From the NCBI RefSeq assembly GCF_013618865.1, contig NZ_JABSOE010000016.1:1-64000 (forward strand): a stretch of 64,000 nucleotides of DNA, given 5' to 3'. Within the stretch, counting starts at the first letter, position 1, and each line of letters opens with the position of its first letter. The stretch is from Phocaeicola faecicola (GTDB lineage Bacteria > Bacteroidota > Bacteroidia > Bacteroidales > Bacteroidaceae). The translations under genes were made by a program, and so were the position numbers. This document shows positions 15,979-25,599 of this stretch, piece by piece. The notes beneath the pieces are model-generated. The model did not search any database and was not told the origin of the DNA. It saw only the letters and a list, made by a program, of their open reading frames with translations.

Positions 15979-17286
15979 TTACAGGTCCTTTAACAGGACT
16001 TCGCTGTTTTTGTAGATATATTCGTTGCGGCTCTTTACCAGGATATCCCATGATTGCATGTGCTGCTTGAAGTTGACCTTGAATTTTTCCGATCCGGCAG
16101 CATCCAGTCTGTTCAGAAGTACTCCTACACTCAACTGATTGATGTCCATTCCCGGGAGGTAGGCGGTATCTTCCTTGTCGTCGTTGATGGTCTCGTAAAT
16201 CAGACTGATGTCCTGCAGCTCGTATAATATCTTTTTGGTCAACCGGATGGGTATCTGCAGTTCCCGGCTCAGTTCCTTGGAGGTATATGGTTTCTGGTCT
16301 TGCTGGAAACGCTTGCAGATGGCGGACAGTATGATGGTGCAGAAAAAGTCGTGGTAGCGCCGGCTGATGTGGGCGGTTTCCTTCCGGAAATCAAAAGAGT
16401 CCAGGTTCTGGCTGGCGTAGCTCATTTCGGCTCCAAAGAGGCAGATGGTCCAGGATATCTGTGTCCACAGCAGGAACATGGGGATGGCTGCAAAGCTTCC
16501 GTAGATGGCATTGTAGTTTGAAATCCATATCTGGCTGTTGACGTAGAAGTACTGGAATGCCTGGAAGGCCGTTCCTGCCAGGATGCCCGGGATGCAGGCG
16601 TGTCTCAGCTGGACTTTCGTATTGGGAATGAAAATGAAAAGTCCGATGAACATTCCCCATGTGAGTGCGTAGGGAATGAGGCTGACCAGGAACTGCATGA
16701 TGGGAGCCAGCAACAGGAAGTTTTCCATGTCTTTTATATAGGTGGTCATGAATATCGTCAGTCCGCTGGAGATTACAATCAGCAGGGGAAGCAGAAGAAT
16801 CATGGAAAAGTAGTCGGTGATTTTCCGGAATACGGAACGCGGGCGCTTGATCTGCCAGATGGCATTGAAGCTCCGTTCGATGTTGTCGGTCAGGATCAGG
16901 ATACTCCACATCAACATGATCAGACCGATGCCGATGAAGATTCCGCTTTGGGCATGCTTGAGGTACGACTTAATCCAGGTGAGGATGAGTTCGCTCTGCT
17001 GGTCGGTCATTCCCTGGCGCAACTGTTCTTCGATGATGGTATCGAAGCCGAAGCCCCGGGCTATGGCGAAGAGGATGGCCAGTATCGGGATGATGGAAAG
17101 CAGGGTGCTGTAGGTGAGCGCCGATGCACGTACCTGGATACGGTCTTCTTCGTAGCGGCTGATGGACAGCATGATTACTTTCAGGTAAGAATATAACCGG
17201 AAGCGGAGAGGGGATACCTCATCGGGAGTGACTCTCCATATCTCGTCGGTGAGGAAATGAATGTAACGCTTGATGGTGTGGTTCAT
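15979..17286 (-). CDS. YihY/BrkB family inner-membrane protein
   Basis: 435 residues. The N-terminal 300 residues are the YihY/UPF0761 membrane domain with about six helices (for example IIPILAILFAIARGFGF, GIFIGIGLIMLMWSILIL, MILLLPLLIVISSGLTIF) and the family motif VRASALTYSTLLSIIPIL near 53-70. The remaining 130 residues form a soluble tail resembling a winged-helix domain (KPYTSKELSRELQIPIRLT), common in the Bacteroidetes members. The family was once annotated as RNase BN, wrongly. Its transport or envelope role is unproven. It reads toward ribE and is preceded by rnpB on the same strand. Confidence 0.9.
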   Translation of the reverse strand: MNHTIKRYIHFLTDEIWRVTPDEVSPLRFRLYSYLKVIMLSISRYEEDRIQVRASALTYSTLLSIIPILAILFAIARGFGFDTIIEEQLRQGMTDQQSELILTWIKSYLKHAQSGIFIGIGLIMLMWSILILTDNIERSFNAIWQIKRPRSVFRKITDYFSMILLLPLLIVISSGLTIFMTTYIKDMENFLLLAPIMQFLVSLIPYALTWGMFIGLFIFIPNTKVQLRHACIPGILAGTAFQAFQYFYVNSQIWISNYNAIYGSFAAIPMFLLWTQISWTICLFGAEMSYASQNLDSFDFRKETAHISRRYHDFFCTIILSAICKRFQQDQKPYTSKELSRELQIPIRLTKKILYELQDISLIYETINDDKEDTAYLPGMDINQLSVGVLLNRLDAAGSEKFKVNFKQHMQSWDILVKSRNEYIYKNSEVLLKDL

Positions 17287-17310
17287 AGGTGTGAGTTTTG
17301 ATGAAAAAAA

Positions 17311-17668
17311 GCAGTCGGTCTATAAGCCGGGTTCTGTACTCTGGGTTACAGAGTGTCTGTCATTTATCTACGCCTGCCGTCACCGACAGGCTCTAGCGGT
17401 CTACCCTCCGACGTGGGGCGAGCAACCCTCGTTGATGCCGGTTTACATGACCTTACAACTCCTAAGATGTACAGCCTGCCTGTCACCAGGCAGCTGGTAG
17501 GCTCTTACCCTACCTTCTCACCCTTGCCGCCGCTCCTTGCGGAGGGGGCGGTTATTTTCTTCTACATTACTCTACCCTCGCGGATAGCTTTCTGTTAGGA
17601 AGTAGGATGCTCTGCGTTGCCCGGACTTTCCTCTTGTATATACTACCAGCGACAGACCGACCAACTGC
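17311..17668 (-). ncRNA. rnpB: RNase P RNA
   Basis: Catalytic RNA of RNase P, which trims tRNA 5' leaders. On the minus strand the conserved P4-region block GAGGAAAGTCCGGGC occurs near the 5' end, and ACAGAACCCGGCTTAT near the 3' end. The ends pair to form P1 (GCAGTTGGTC with GACCGACTGC). Length about 358 nt is normal for the bacterial A type. A TACCTTTG -7 box lies at 17677-17684, a few bases before the 5' end. The tRNA array nearby is an obvious substrate. Confidence 0.95.
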
Positions 17669-17926
17669 TTTTGCCGCAAAGGTACATAAATAAACTGAAA
17701 GTCGGATAAGGTTTTCGGAAATATATCTGACAGGTTTGGCAAAGTGACTGGTAATGAATGTAAAATTGTCAGTCTGTGCCGTTAATGGCGGTTAATGCTT
17801 CTTGTTCCATTGTTAAAAGAGGGAAAAAAGCATATGTGTGGAGTACAACCGTATGGAATTTGTTATACTTTAGCAAATGAAATGTTAAACAAAACGTGAA
17901 ATTAACAAATTAAACCATATAGGCTT

Positions 17927-19423
17927 ATGAAAAAGATAACTAAATTGGCAGTGGGTACCGCAGCGGTTATCGCTGTTAGCGCAGGAGTGGCAGGAGTTAC
18001 TACATATGCTCTGATGCAGCCGGAACAAGATAAGGCTACTTCATTCTACGATGAATTTCAGGCGGCTTCACCGGCACGGTTCGCTGCACTGGATGCATCC
18101 AGCATGCAACCGGTCGATTTGACCAAGGCTGCAGAGAGTTCGTTGAATTCTGTGGTGCATATCATGGCAGTTCAGCGCAGCAAGGTGCAGACGATTCAGA
18201 CGCAGCCGGATATATTTGACTTTTTCTTCGGAGATGGCCGTGGCCGCAGACAGCAGGTGCAGACTCCTGAGCAGAGAGGTTTTGGTTCGGGTGTGATTAT
18301 TTCGAAAGACGGATATATTGTAACCAATAATCATGTGATTGACGGAGCGGATGAGATTTCCGTGAAATTGCATGACAGCCGTGAGATGAAGGGACGTGTG
18401 ATTGGTACTGACCCTACTACCGACTTGGCACTGGTGAAGATTGAAGGAGATGATTTTCCGGCAATTCCGGTGGGCGACTCAGAGCGCCTGAAGGTAGGTG
18501 AATGGGTATTGGCGGTAGGTAATCCGTTTAACCTGGGATCTACTGTTACGGCAGGTATCGTCAGTGCGAAGTCTCGTGGACTGGGTGCTAACGGAGTAGA
18601 ATCGTTCATTCAGACAGATGCGGCCATCAATCAGGGTAACAGTGGAGGTGCCTTGGTAAATGCAAGAGGTGAACTGGTAGGTATCAACGCCATGCTGGTG
18701 TCTCCTACAGGAGCATATTCGGGATACGGATTTGCAATTCCGACCAATATCATGACGAAGGTGATTACCGACTTGAAACAATATGGTACGGTACAGCGTG
18801 CATTGCTGGGCATTGCCGGACGTGATATGGGTAATGAGACTTATCCGGATGAAATCCGTAAGGAACAGCGTGAACTGGGCGTGAATGAAGGTGTACAGGT
18901 AGTAGAAGTTACCGAAGGTGGTTCTGCTGACGGAACACTGAAAGAAAATGACGTCATCATGGAAATCAACGGCAAGAAGGTGAAGACGATGGCTGAATTG
19001 CAAGGATCGTTGGCTAAGTTCCGTCCGGGCGACAAGATTACGCTGAAGGTATGGCGTGACAAGAGTGAGAAGAAGTTTACTATCACACTGAAAAATGCTC
19101 AGGGAAATACCAAGATTGTAAAGAATGCCGACATGCAGTTGCTGGGTGCTGCTTTCCGTGAGGTGCCTAAGGAACTGAAAGAGCAGTTGAACCTGGGATA
19201 CGGTGTACAGGTTACGGGAGTTACGGAAGGTCGTATGGCCGACAGCGGTATCCGTAAGGGATTCATCATTCTGAAAGCCAATAACAAACAGTTGAAATCC
19301 GTACAGGATCTGGAAGATGTGATGAAGGCTGCTTCTCAGTCACCTGATCAGGTACTGTTCATGACAGGTATCTATCCTTCTGGCAAACGTGCGAACTATG
19401 CTGTTGATTTGTCACAGAATTAA
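17927..19423 (+). CDS. htrA: HtrA/DegP-type periplasmic serine protease
   Basis: 498-residue periplasmic protease/chaperone for misfolded envelope proteins. An N-terminal signal/anchor (KLAVGTAAVIAVSAGVAGV) is followed by a trypsin-like domain with the catalytic triad His135 (TNNHVIDGA), Asp166 (TTDLALVKI) and Ser239 (GNSGGALV). Two PDZ domains follow (about 290-385, with LLGIAGRDMG, and about 405-490, with LGAAFREVP). Length and layout are typical of DegP. It is monocistronic, followed by two hairpins. Confidence 0.95.
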   Translation: MKKITKLAVGTAAVIAVSAGVAGVTTYALMQPEQDKATSFYDEFQAASPARFAALDASSMQPVDLTKAAESSLNSVVHIMAVQRSKVQTIQTQPDIFDFFFGDGRGRRQQVQTPEQRGFGSGVIISKDGYIVTNNHVIDGADEISVKLHDSREMKGRVIGTDPTTDLALVKIEGDDFPAIPVGDSERLKVGEWVLAVGNPFNLGSTVTAGIVSAKSRGLGANGVESFIQTDAAINQGNSGGALVNARGELVGINAMLVSPTGAYSGYGFAIPTNIMTKVITDLKQYGTVQRALLGIAGRDMGNETYPDEIRKEQRELGVNEGVQVVEVTEGGSADGTLKENDVIMEINGKKVKTMAELQGSLAKFRPGDKITLKVWRDKSEKKFTITLKNAQGNTKIVKNADMQLLGAAFREVPKELKEQLNLGYGVQVTGVTEGRMADSGIRKGFIILKANNKQLKSVQDLEDVMKAASQSPDQVLFMTGIYPSGKRANYAVDLSQN

Positions 19424-19472
19424 TGGTAAGATAGAAATAGAAGGTAGTAGTTTTTTGTAAAAGATTGTTTAT

Positions 19473-19563
19473 GGGCAGACGACATGCATAATGTCTGCCC
19501 ACTGATATAAAAAACGGCTCTCCAAGTGGTATGGTACAAACATATGCTTGGAGAGTTTTTTTT
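19473..19563 (+). terminator. Tandem hairpins after htrA
   Basis: First hairpin GGGCAGAC...GTCTGCCC (19473-19500). The second, CTCTCCAAG...CTTGGAGAG (19518-19555), is followed by eight T residues and is a strong intrinsic terminator. Confidence 0.8.
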
Positions 19564-19646
19564 ATGTGGTAAGGTAGCTCTCATGCGCTGCATTCTGGTA
19601 TAGTATCTGGCCTATCGGTATAGATGCGTTTTTTTGTAAAAACAGT

Positions 19647-19690
19647 CAATGCCCTGGAATAGCGAAGTTTTTCGCTATTCCAGGGCATTG
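19647..19690 (-). terminator. Long perfect hairpin, terminator of the small repressor gene
   Basis: CAATGCCCTGGAATAGCGA pairs perfectly with TCGCTATTCCAGGGCATTG across a six-base loop. On the minus strand it is followed by a short T run and lies about 40 bases after the repressor stop codon. The 308-base gap from htrA to the repressor contains nothing else recognisable. Confidence 0.65.
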
Positions 19691-19731
19691 ATGTTGTTGA
19701 ATGGACCAGCCATTCAGAGAAATTGCTCCGG

Positions 19732-20142
19732 TTATCGGGATCTTGAAATTATTTTCTCGTTACTGGAACGTATGTCGTTTTCTAATTGTTTGGCTATCAG
19801 GTTGAACTTGACTTTCCATTCGGTCTTTTCTTCAATCAGCTTCTCTATTTTCTCATCCTTCTCACGTAAATATTTTATAAGTTCAGTTAATTGTTGTAAA
19901 TCATCCGGATTTGCGACGGATTCTGCCTTTTCCATCTCTCCTTTTCCGGTAATCAGCCATTCCGCGTTGAGCCAATCAAATGTTTGAAGTATCTTCACCA
20001 GCATATCAAAGCCCGGTTTGTTTCTTTTTTGTACTACAATACCTCTAACTGTTTGGTCTACAACTCCAATTTTTCTGGCGAAAGCAGGTATGCTAAGTTG
20101 TTCGTGTTCAATTATTTTTTGTAGTCTTTCAATTATATCCAT
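19732..20142 (-). CDS. Phage-repressor-like HTH protein with coiled-coil tail
   Basis: 136 residues. The N-terminal XRE-like helix-turn-helix is in LSIPAFARKIGVVDQTVRGI (about 16-36), followed by FDMLVKILQTFDWLNAEWLI, a pattern common to Bacteroidetes phage-type repressors. From about 85 on it is a charged helix (KYLREKDEKIEKLIEEKTEW) likely to form a coiled-coil dimer. No S24 peptidase domain. The upstream 550-base region on the opposite strand contains only very small reading frames. Likely an orphan transcription regulator; targets unknown. Confidence 0.78.
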   Translation of the reverse strand: MDIIERLQKIIEHEQLSIPAFARKIGVVDQTVRGIVVQKRNKPGFDMLVKILQTFDWLNAEWLITGKGEMEKAESVANPDDLQQLTELIKYLREKDEKIEKLIEEKTEWKVKFNLIAKQLENDIRSSNEKIISRSR

Positions 20143-20692
20143 ATAAAAACTAGAAAAAAATCAATTAAATATTTTGTTATTTCAAATAAATGCTTGATAT
20201 TTGCATCGTTTTTTAATCATTCATGTAGCTAAGTTATAAAAAAACAATGAAAGGGTATATTATGATTGAAGGATTCAGAAGTATTAGTAGTTGGTATCAT
20301 TCTTTAAGATTTAAGGATTAATACCTGTCTTGAGGATGAAAGATCTCGGCTTGATTATATTGAAGGCCTTTCCTTTTCGCAATGAATATCCTGTCTTGTT
20401 TACAGAATACTATTAAACAATTGATTGATGTATAGTATGCTAAATGAGATATTATTTGCCCTGAAATGTAATCGGATAGGTTTGTAAAAACCTTAACAGC
20501 AAGTTTTCGGAGATGATGTAAGGTGGGGAGGGTACATTGCTCTATTGCACAATGATATCCGATGATGTGCCCTGCTTTTTACAGGAGAAAATTGAGGAAA
20601 TAACAAATTAATTAGTGGAAATTATTTAACAAATGAATCACGATGAAGTCTGTTTATTGTTGGTTCGCATTATTTATAAATTTATAAATTAA
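20143..20692. other. 550-base gap, two tiny reading frames only
   Basis: A GATATTTG box near 20196-20203 could start a plus-strand transcript divergent from the repressor gene. Downstream are two very short frames: 20247-20321 (24 residues, starting MKGYIMIEGF) and 20336-20416 (26 residues, starting MKDLGLIILK). Neither has a clear ribosome-binding site. The rest holds no recognisable element apart from an A+T-rich leader of the following lipoprotein gene. Confidence 0.35.
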
Positions 20693-23200
20693 ATGTTTAT
20701 GAACAAAAAGTTTACGAACTCACTCCTTTTTAGTGCAGCGCTGCTTTCTTCTGGAGTGATGTCATCATGTAAGGATTATGATGACGACATTAATTCTTTG
20801 AACGACCGGGTTGCAGCGGTTGAAGCATCTATTGCCGATTTGCAAAAGAAAATTGCAGAAGGCAAATGGATTGTCAGCTTCGACCAGAATCAGGCAAAGG
20901 ACGGTTACATTCTGAAATTGTCAGACGGTAGCACTTTGGAAATCAAGAACGGTGCCAATGGTAAAGATGGTATCGACGGAACAAATGGTGCCGATGGTAA
21001 GAACGGAGCTACTTGGGTAATCGATGAAGAAACCAAAGAATGGGTGATGATTGATGCGGATGGTCAGAAACATCCTAGTGGTGTAATTGCTGAAGGCAAG
21101 CCGGGAGCAGACGGTAATGACGGTGCTCAAGGTCCTCAAGGTCCTCAAGGTCCTGTTGGTCCTGCCGGTGAACCGGGTAAATCTCCACAGATCAATGAAG
21201 AAGGTATCTGGGAAGTTTGGGACATCAACGAGAAAAAGTATGTGTCAACAGGTATTTCAGCTACAGGTACTGCTTCTTACGTAGTAGAATTCCAGGCTTA
21301 CTGGGAATTGCATATGGTAGTTGCTGATGAAAACGGCAAACCGAAACCGGGCGAATTTGCTACAATCATCCTTCCTAAGACTGCACAGATTTCTTCTTTG
21401 GATGTGTATAGCCTCGATGGAAACAGACTGGATGCACCTGAAGTAACCATTTATTACGGTTCAGTTGAAGGTTCTCAACCAGTAGAATTCAACGGCGTAA
21501 CTCATCAGCCGGGAGAAATTCTGATGTCTAAATCAGCCAGCCTGGTTGCACAGGTAAATCCGCTGAGTGCAGACGCCAGCTTGTATAAATTCAAACTTGC
21601 CAACTCTAAAGGTCAGGAAATCTTTACTGCTACCGCTACTGGCAAAAACAAAACGGATGGTGCGCTGACTCGTGCAGCAAGCGAAAACCAGGGATTCTGG
21701 GATTTGCAGTTGGATGTAAACGGTACACAGGTTCCTGTATACGATCCGAATACTGCTTTTGCTTTGCAGACTACAGTTTGTGGTCCTGAAAAAGACAATT
21801 CTCCATTGGTATCTTCTGCCTTCAATATCAAAGTGAAGATGACTGCAGAACGGACTAATGTTCCTGCTCATGAATCAACTGTAACTGTAAAAGTCGGAGA
21901 AAATATTTCTTGGGAAGCTTTGAAAGATTTGCTCTTCGGTGCACAGGCAGAAAATCTGAAAGTGGCAGATTTCAACTTCTTTGCTACAGGAGATGACCAG
22001 GCTCAGTTAAATAGAGACGGTGTAGTTATCGAAAAAGATTTTGTAAGATTTACAAAAGCCAGCGGAACTCAATATATTACTTCTGTATCATTTGGCTATC
22101 TGGGATTGGACGGAGCCATCGGTACTCCTATTCGGATGAATATCATAGCTGAGGCTTCTTCAGAAATCTCAATTCCGGCATTCAACCATAAGATGAACGA
22201 CGGTGGCGTACATAGAGTTACTGTTGACTTCCCTGATCAGGCTGAATATCTTGATATTTTGAAGGACTTCCAGGTTACTTCTGTAGAATACAAGTTTAAG
22301 AACAGCAATGTAACTGTCGATGGTCAGCCAGTAGGTAATGTAAACCTGAACGCTATCTTGGGTACTCCATTGTTGAGCAAGACTACTGTACAGGGATATG
22401 AGAAGTATTCTCTGTCAATGGACTTCGATAACAGCAAGTTGTTTGCAGAACCGATTGAAGCTACCGTTAAGTGCATTAACATGACTGGAACTGCTGAAGT
22501 GAAGTATATCAAGTTTGATATCTTGATTACTGGACCGGATGCTTATACATTCAACCGTGTGGACGGTTACTTCGAAGGAGATGCAGTTAAAGCATATCCG
22601 ACGGTAACAGGTGCTACTAAGACATATGATTTGAGCGAATTGCACACTATTGATCCGGCAGATCTGACATATGTTTCTTACGCTGCTGAAAATGCTAACT
22701 GGTTCCAGACTCCTGGCAACAAGAGCAAGGTTACCTTTACCAATGCAGATGTCAACAAGCCACGTAACGTTGAGGTTTCTTACAGACCGTTCAACAATAC
22801 GAACCTGAACAAGACAACTGATAAGTTTACAGTTGAATTCCGTTCTCAGATTGAAGACGGTAACATTACTCTTGCTGAGGAAGGCTTCAGCCTGACTGTT
22901 GACAAAGACAATAAGGCTACTCTGAAAGCAACAGACCTTAAGTTTACTGACTACAACAATAAGGCATACGAATTGGATGATGCACGTATTGCAAGTCATA
23001 AACTGGAATTGGTAGGTGAGGATGTAAGTGAATACATCAAGTTTACTGGAGATGCAGATAGATTCATAAATGGAACTATCAGTATTGAGCGTGTAAATCA
23101 GACTGTAATTCCGGAAGCAAAGACATTCCAGGTTAAACTTACTGTTACAGATAAACTGAACCGTACTAAGGTTGCTACAGTTAACGTAACTGTGAAGTAA
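20693..23200 (+). CDS. Large surface lipoprotein with collagen-like repeats
   Basis: 835 residues; ATG 20693 or 20699. A lipoprotein signal ends in SSGVMSSC (Cys at about 25), followed by KDYDDDI, the acidic pattern used in Bacteroidetes to send lipoproteins to the cell surface. A heptad segment (SLNDRVAAVEASIADLQKKI, about 34-53) suggests trimerisation. Then come Gly-X-Y repeats in two blocks (about 85-105 with GANGKDGIDGTNGADGK, and about 138-165 with GAQGPQGPQGPVGPAGEPG). The segments between match the DUF4988/PL29-N-like regions seen in Bacteroides surface proteins. The 600-residue remainder is beta-rich, probably Ig-like domains; no enzyme motif seen. Likely a trimeric adhesin or scaffold. 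Confidence 0.8.
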   Translation: MFMNKKFTNSLLFSAALLSSGVMSSCKDYDDDINSLNDRVAAVEASIADLQKKIAEGKWIVSFDQNQAKDGYILKLSDGSTLEIKNGANGKDGIDGTNGADGKNGATWVIDEETKEWVMIDADGQKHPSGVIAEGKPGADGNDGAQGPQGPQGPVGPAGEPGKSPQINEEGIWEVWDINEKKYVSTGISATGTASYVVEFQAYWELHMVVADENGKPKPGEFATIILPKTAQISSLDVYSLDGNRLDAPEVTIYYGSVEGSQPVEFNGVTHQPGEILMSKSASLVAQVNPLSADASLYKFKLANSKGQEIFTATATGKNKTDGALTRAASENQGFWDLQLDVNGTQVPVYDPNTAFALQTTVCGPEKDNSPLVSSAFNIKVKMTAERTNVPAHESTVTVKVGENISWEALKDLLFGAQAENLKVADFNFFATGDDQAQLNRDGVVIEKDFVRFTKASGTQYITSVSFGYLGLDGAIGTPIRMNIIAEASSEISIPAFNHKMNDGGVHRVTVDFPDQAEYLDILKDFQVTSVEYKFKNSNVTVDGQPVGNVNLNAILGTPLLSKTTVQGYEKYSLSMDFDNSKLFAEPIEATVKCINMTGTAEVKYIKFDILITGPDAYTFNRVDGYFEGDAVKAYPTVTGATKTYDLSELHTIDPADLTYVSYAAENANWFQTPGNKSKVTFTNADVNKPRNVEVSYRPFNNTNLNKTTDKFTVEFRSQIEDGNITLAEEGFSLTVDKDNKATLKATDLKFTDYNNKAYELDDARIASHKLELVGEDVSEYIKFTGDADRFINGTISIERVNQTVIPEAKTFQVKLTVTDKLNRTKVATVNVTVK

Positions 23201-23224
23201 TTTTGTCTTATACTTTTATACTCA

Positions 23225-23253
23225 TTCAAGTGGGGGCTTGTCCCCCGCTTGAA
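23225..23253 (+). terminator. Terminator after the collagen-like lipoprotein gene
   Basis: TTCAAGTGGGGG pairs with CCCCCGCTTGAA across a five-base loop. The trailing T run is weak. Confidence 0.65.
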
Positions 23254-23972
23254 CTTTAACTTTATATTTCCCGTTTCCGTTACAGGATAATCAAGCATTG
23301 GCTTTTGAACTGAAACGGAAAATATAACCGTTTAAAGTCAATAGTTGAAACATAAGAAAGAAATTACTGCTGAAATATAATACTTTCATTTGAATAAGTT
23401 GAAGATTCCTTGAATGAGTAGCCTTAAGCGTAAGGCTCACTCTTTGTTTTAATAGTATTCTTTTTATTGTTGATCAATTAAAGAATAGCGATGGAGACAC
23501 CTTTGTGAAAAGCCGGCTTTGTCGTATTATTTTATAGTATTTTTGTTATTGATCAAATTAAAACTCCTGTGAGGCTGTCTTAGTGATAAGGTGGCCTCAT
23601 TTTTTATTCTTATCCTCCTTATTCTCCTTTTCTTCCTTATTCTCCTTGGCCTTTTTATGCAGTTGCATAGCGGTATAACGGTATAAACTGTATAGCCTAT
23701 AGACAGCATAAACGTTCCTGGGCGGTATCAGAATATGTACTGTAATCCTAGAGACAAAGACTGTCAAATACAGCCATTGCTCCGGGGATAAAGCAGAAAG
23801 GCATGTGACTAAGCTTCTTTCGCTTATTTCACATGCCTTTCTTTATGTTTGATATTTTCCGGGATATTGTTTTGATATCTTCCGGGATGTCTTCTTTAAA
23901 TTCTTTTTTTCTCAAACTTCCCGTAAGACGGATATTCCTTGTATATCCCTTCTTCCCTTCTTTGTCAACCTG
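23254..23972. other. Gene-free stretch with several hairpins
   Basis: No convincing gene in about 720 bases. Hairpins: GAGTAGCCTTA...TAAGGCTCACTC (about 23414-23441, followed by TTTGTTTT); GTGAGGC...GCCTCAT (about 23570-23600) followed by a T run; AAAGGCATGTGA/TCACATGCCTTT (23797-23840), which may terminate the minus-strand glycosidase gene. A TTATTGTTGATCAA-like motif occurs twice (about 23463-23480 and 23541-23558), each followed by a hairpin, suggesting an old duplication. Confidence 0.45.
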
Positions 23973-25472
23973 TTACAGCTTGATTTTCTTCTTTACCGCC
24001 TTCGATTCATTATGCAGGCGGTCGAGCGCTGTAATTACGTAAGTATATTTGGTCTTTCCGTCCTCATACGGCAATTTGTAGAATGTATTGCGTGTGATTT
24101 CCACAATGTGCGACGGATCATCCAGATTCACCTTTTCTTTCCGGTCAAAACGGTATACTACATACTGAACCGCCTTATCCATTTCCTTGTTGGCCTTAGG
24201 AGCCGTCCAGAACAAGATATATCCATCTTCCGTCCATATCGGCTTCACCTTTTTCACCTTATCCGGTGCCTTGTCGTCGATAAACGGAGAAGTCGGAATC
24301 AGGGCCGGATACTTATGATAGACATTAGTCAGCACATCCCGGTAGTTACCCTTGTTTTCCACCACAGCAGCCGCATACCACTGGCAACTGCCCTGTACGG
24401 TAGGAAGCGAACGCTGCAGGTTCAGTTTGGCCGGAATCTGACTTTGTGCCGGATTCTGCAAATCGGCCTTTGTCACTGTCCGCACCACATCCTGTCCGAT
24501 AAAGAGCGGGCGTGCAGCCGAATTCTTGGCCCACCAGCGGATCAGCTTCTCATAATCAGCTGCCGGATGTCCTATCTCCCAGTATATCTGCGGAATGTTA
24601 TAGTCCACCCATCCGTTGTTTACCCATAACAGTACGTCGGCATATAAATCATCGTAATTCTGCAATCCGTTGGTATCACTGCCGTTCGGGTCCGATTTGC
24701 GGTTACGGTAAATACCGAAAGGAGAAACCCCGAACTTCACCCAAGGCTTGCATTCATGAATGGTTTCATGCAGCTCCTTGATCAGTACGTTCACATTATC
24801 CCGTCGCCAGTCGGCCTTCTGTCTGAATCCCCTGCCATATCCCGCAAAACTGAGCTGGTCCGGAAATTCCTCTCCCGGATTCGGATACGGATAGAAATAA
24901 TCGTCCATATGTATGGCATCCACATCATAGCGCGATACGATGTCGCGTACTATCTTGCAGATATACTTGCGCGATTCCGGATATCCCGGATCGAAATACA
25001 ACTGCCCGTTGTAGCGCACAAACAGTTCCGGATGCGCATTATACGGATGCTTGGGCGATAACGCCGTCGTACCCTTTGTCTGTGCCCGGTACGGATTGAT
25101 CCAGGCATGCAGTTCCATATTCCGCTTATGACATTCCTCGATCATGAACTGCAGCGGGTCCCACATCGGACTCGGAGCCTTACCCTGAACCCCTGTGAGA
25201 AAACGGCTCCAGGGCTCATAGCTCGAAACATAAAGCGCATCACATTCGGCACGGACCTGGAAGATGATGGCATTGATTCCCGCTTTTTCCAATGCATCGA
25301 GCTGACTGATGAGCATGTTCTTCATCTGTTGTACCGGCATTCCCTGAAACTGTCCGTTTACACATTGGATCCACGCTCCCCGGAATTCACGTTTGGGTGA
25401 AGCCGCCTGCATTGCCGGAAGTACCAGCAACTGAAGCAGCATGAGCAATACAAGTAATTTTCTTGTTTTCAT
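23973..25472 (-). CDS. Family 10-like glycoside hydrolase (GHL10/DUF187), exported
   Basis: 499 residues with a Sec signal peptide (LLVLLMLLQLLVLPAMQA). The core begins with REFRGAWIQCVNGQF and follows the GHL10 (YngK-like) TIM barrel: DALEKAGINAIIFQVRAECDA, MELHAWINPYRA, DAIHMDDYFYPYP (probable acidic active-site strand), KFGVSPFGIYRN and DYNIPQIYWEIG. The C-terminal 90 residues form a fibronectin type III-like domain (KVKKVKPIWTEDGYILFW). The family probably acts on peptidoglycan or other glycans in the envelope; substrate not established here. Last gene of a likely unit with the barrel and PCMD genes upstream. Confidence 0.88.
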   Translation of the reverse strand: MKTRKLLVLLMLLQLLVLPAMQAASPKREFRGAWIQCVNGQFQGMPVQQMKNMLISQLDALEKAGINAIIFQVRAECDALYVSSYEPWSRFLTGVQGKAPSPMWDPLQFMIEECHKRNMELHAWINPYRAQTKGTTALSPKHPYNAHPELFVRYNGQLYFDPGYPESRKYICKIVRDIVSRYDVDAIHMDDYFYPYPNPGEEFPDQLSFAGYGRGFRQKADWRRDNVNVLIKELHETIHECKPWVKFGVSPFGIYRNRKSDPNGSDTNGLQNYDDLYADVLLWVNNGWVDYNIPQIYWEIGHPAADYEKLIRWWAKNSAARPLFIGQDVVRTVTKADLQNPAQSQIPAKLNLQRSLPTVQGSCQWYAAAVVENKGNYRDVLTNVYHKYPALIPTSPFIDDKAPDKVKKVKPIWTEDGYILFWTAPKANKEMDKAVQYVVYRFDRKEKVNLDDPSHIVEITRNTFYKLPYEDGKTKYTYVITALDRLHNESKAVKKKIKL

Positions 25473-25599
25473 TGTTGTTCTGAATAATGATAAATCTTAT
25501 GATTCATGGAAGGCCGCTTCCGTATTTGCCTGCGGTCTGCTCCCTTCCTCTGTTAACCAATCGTTCTCTTTGTTAAGTTGTTAACCAATCGTTCCGCCG

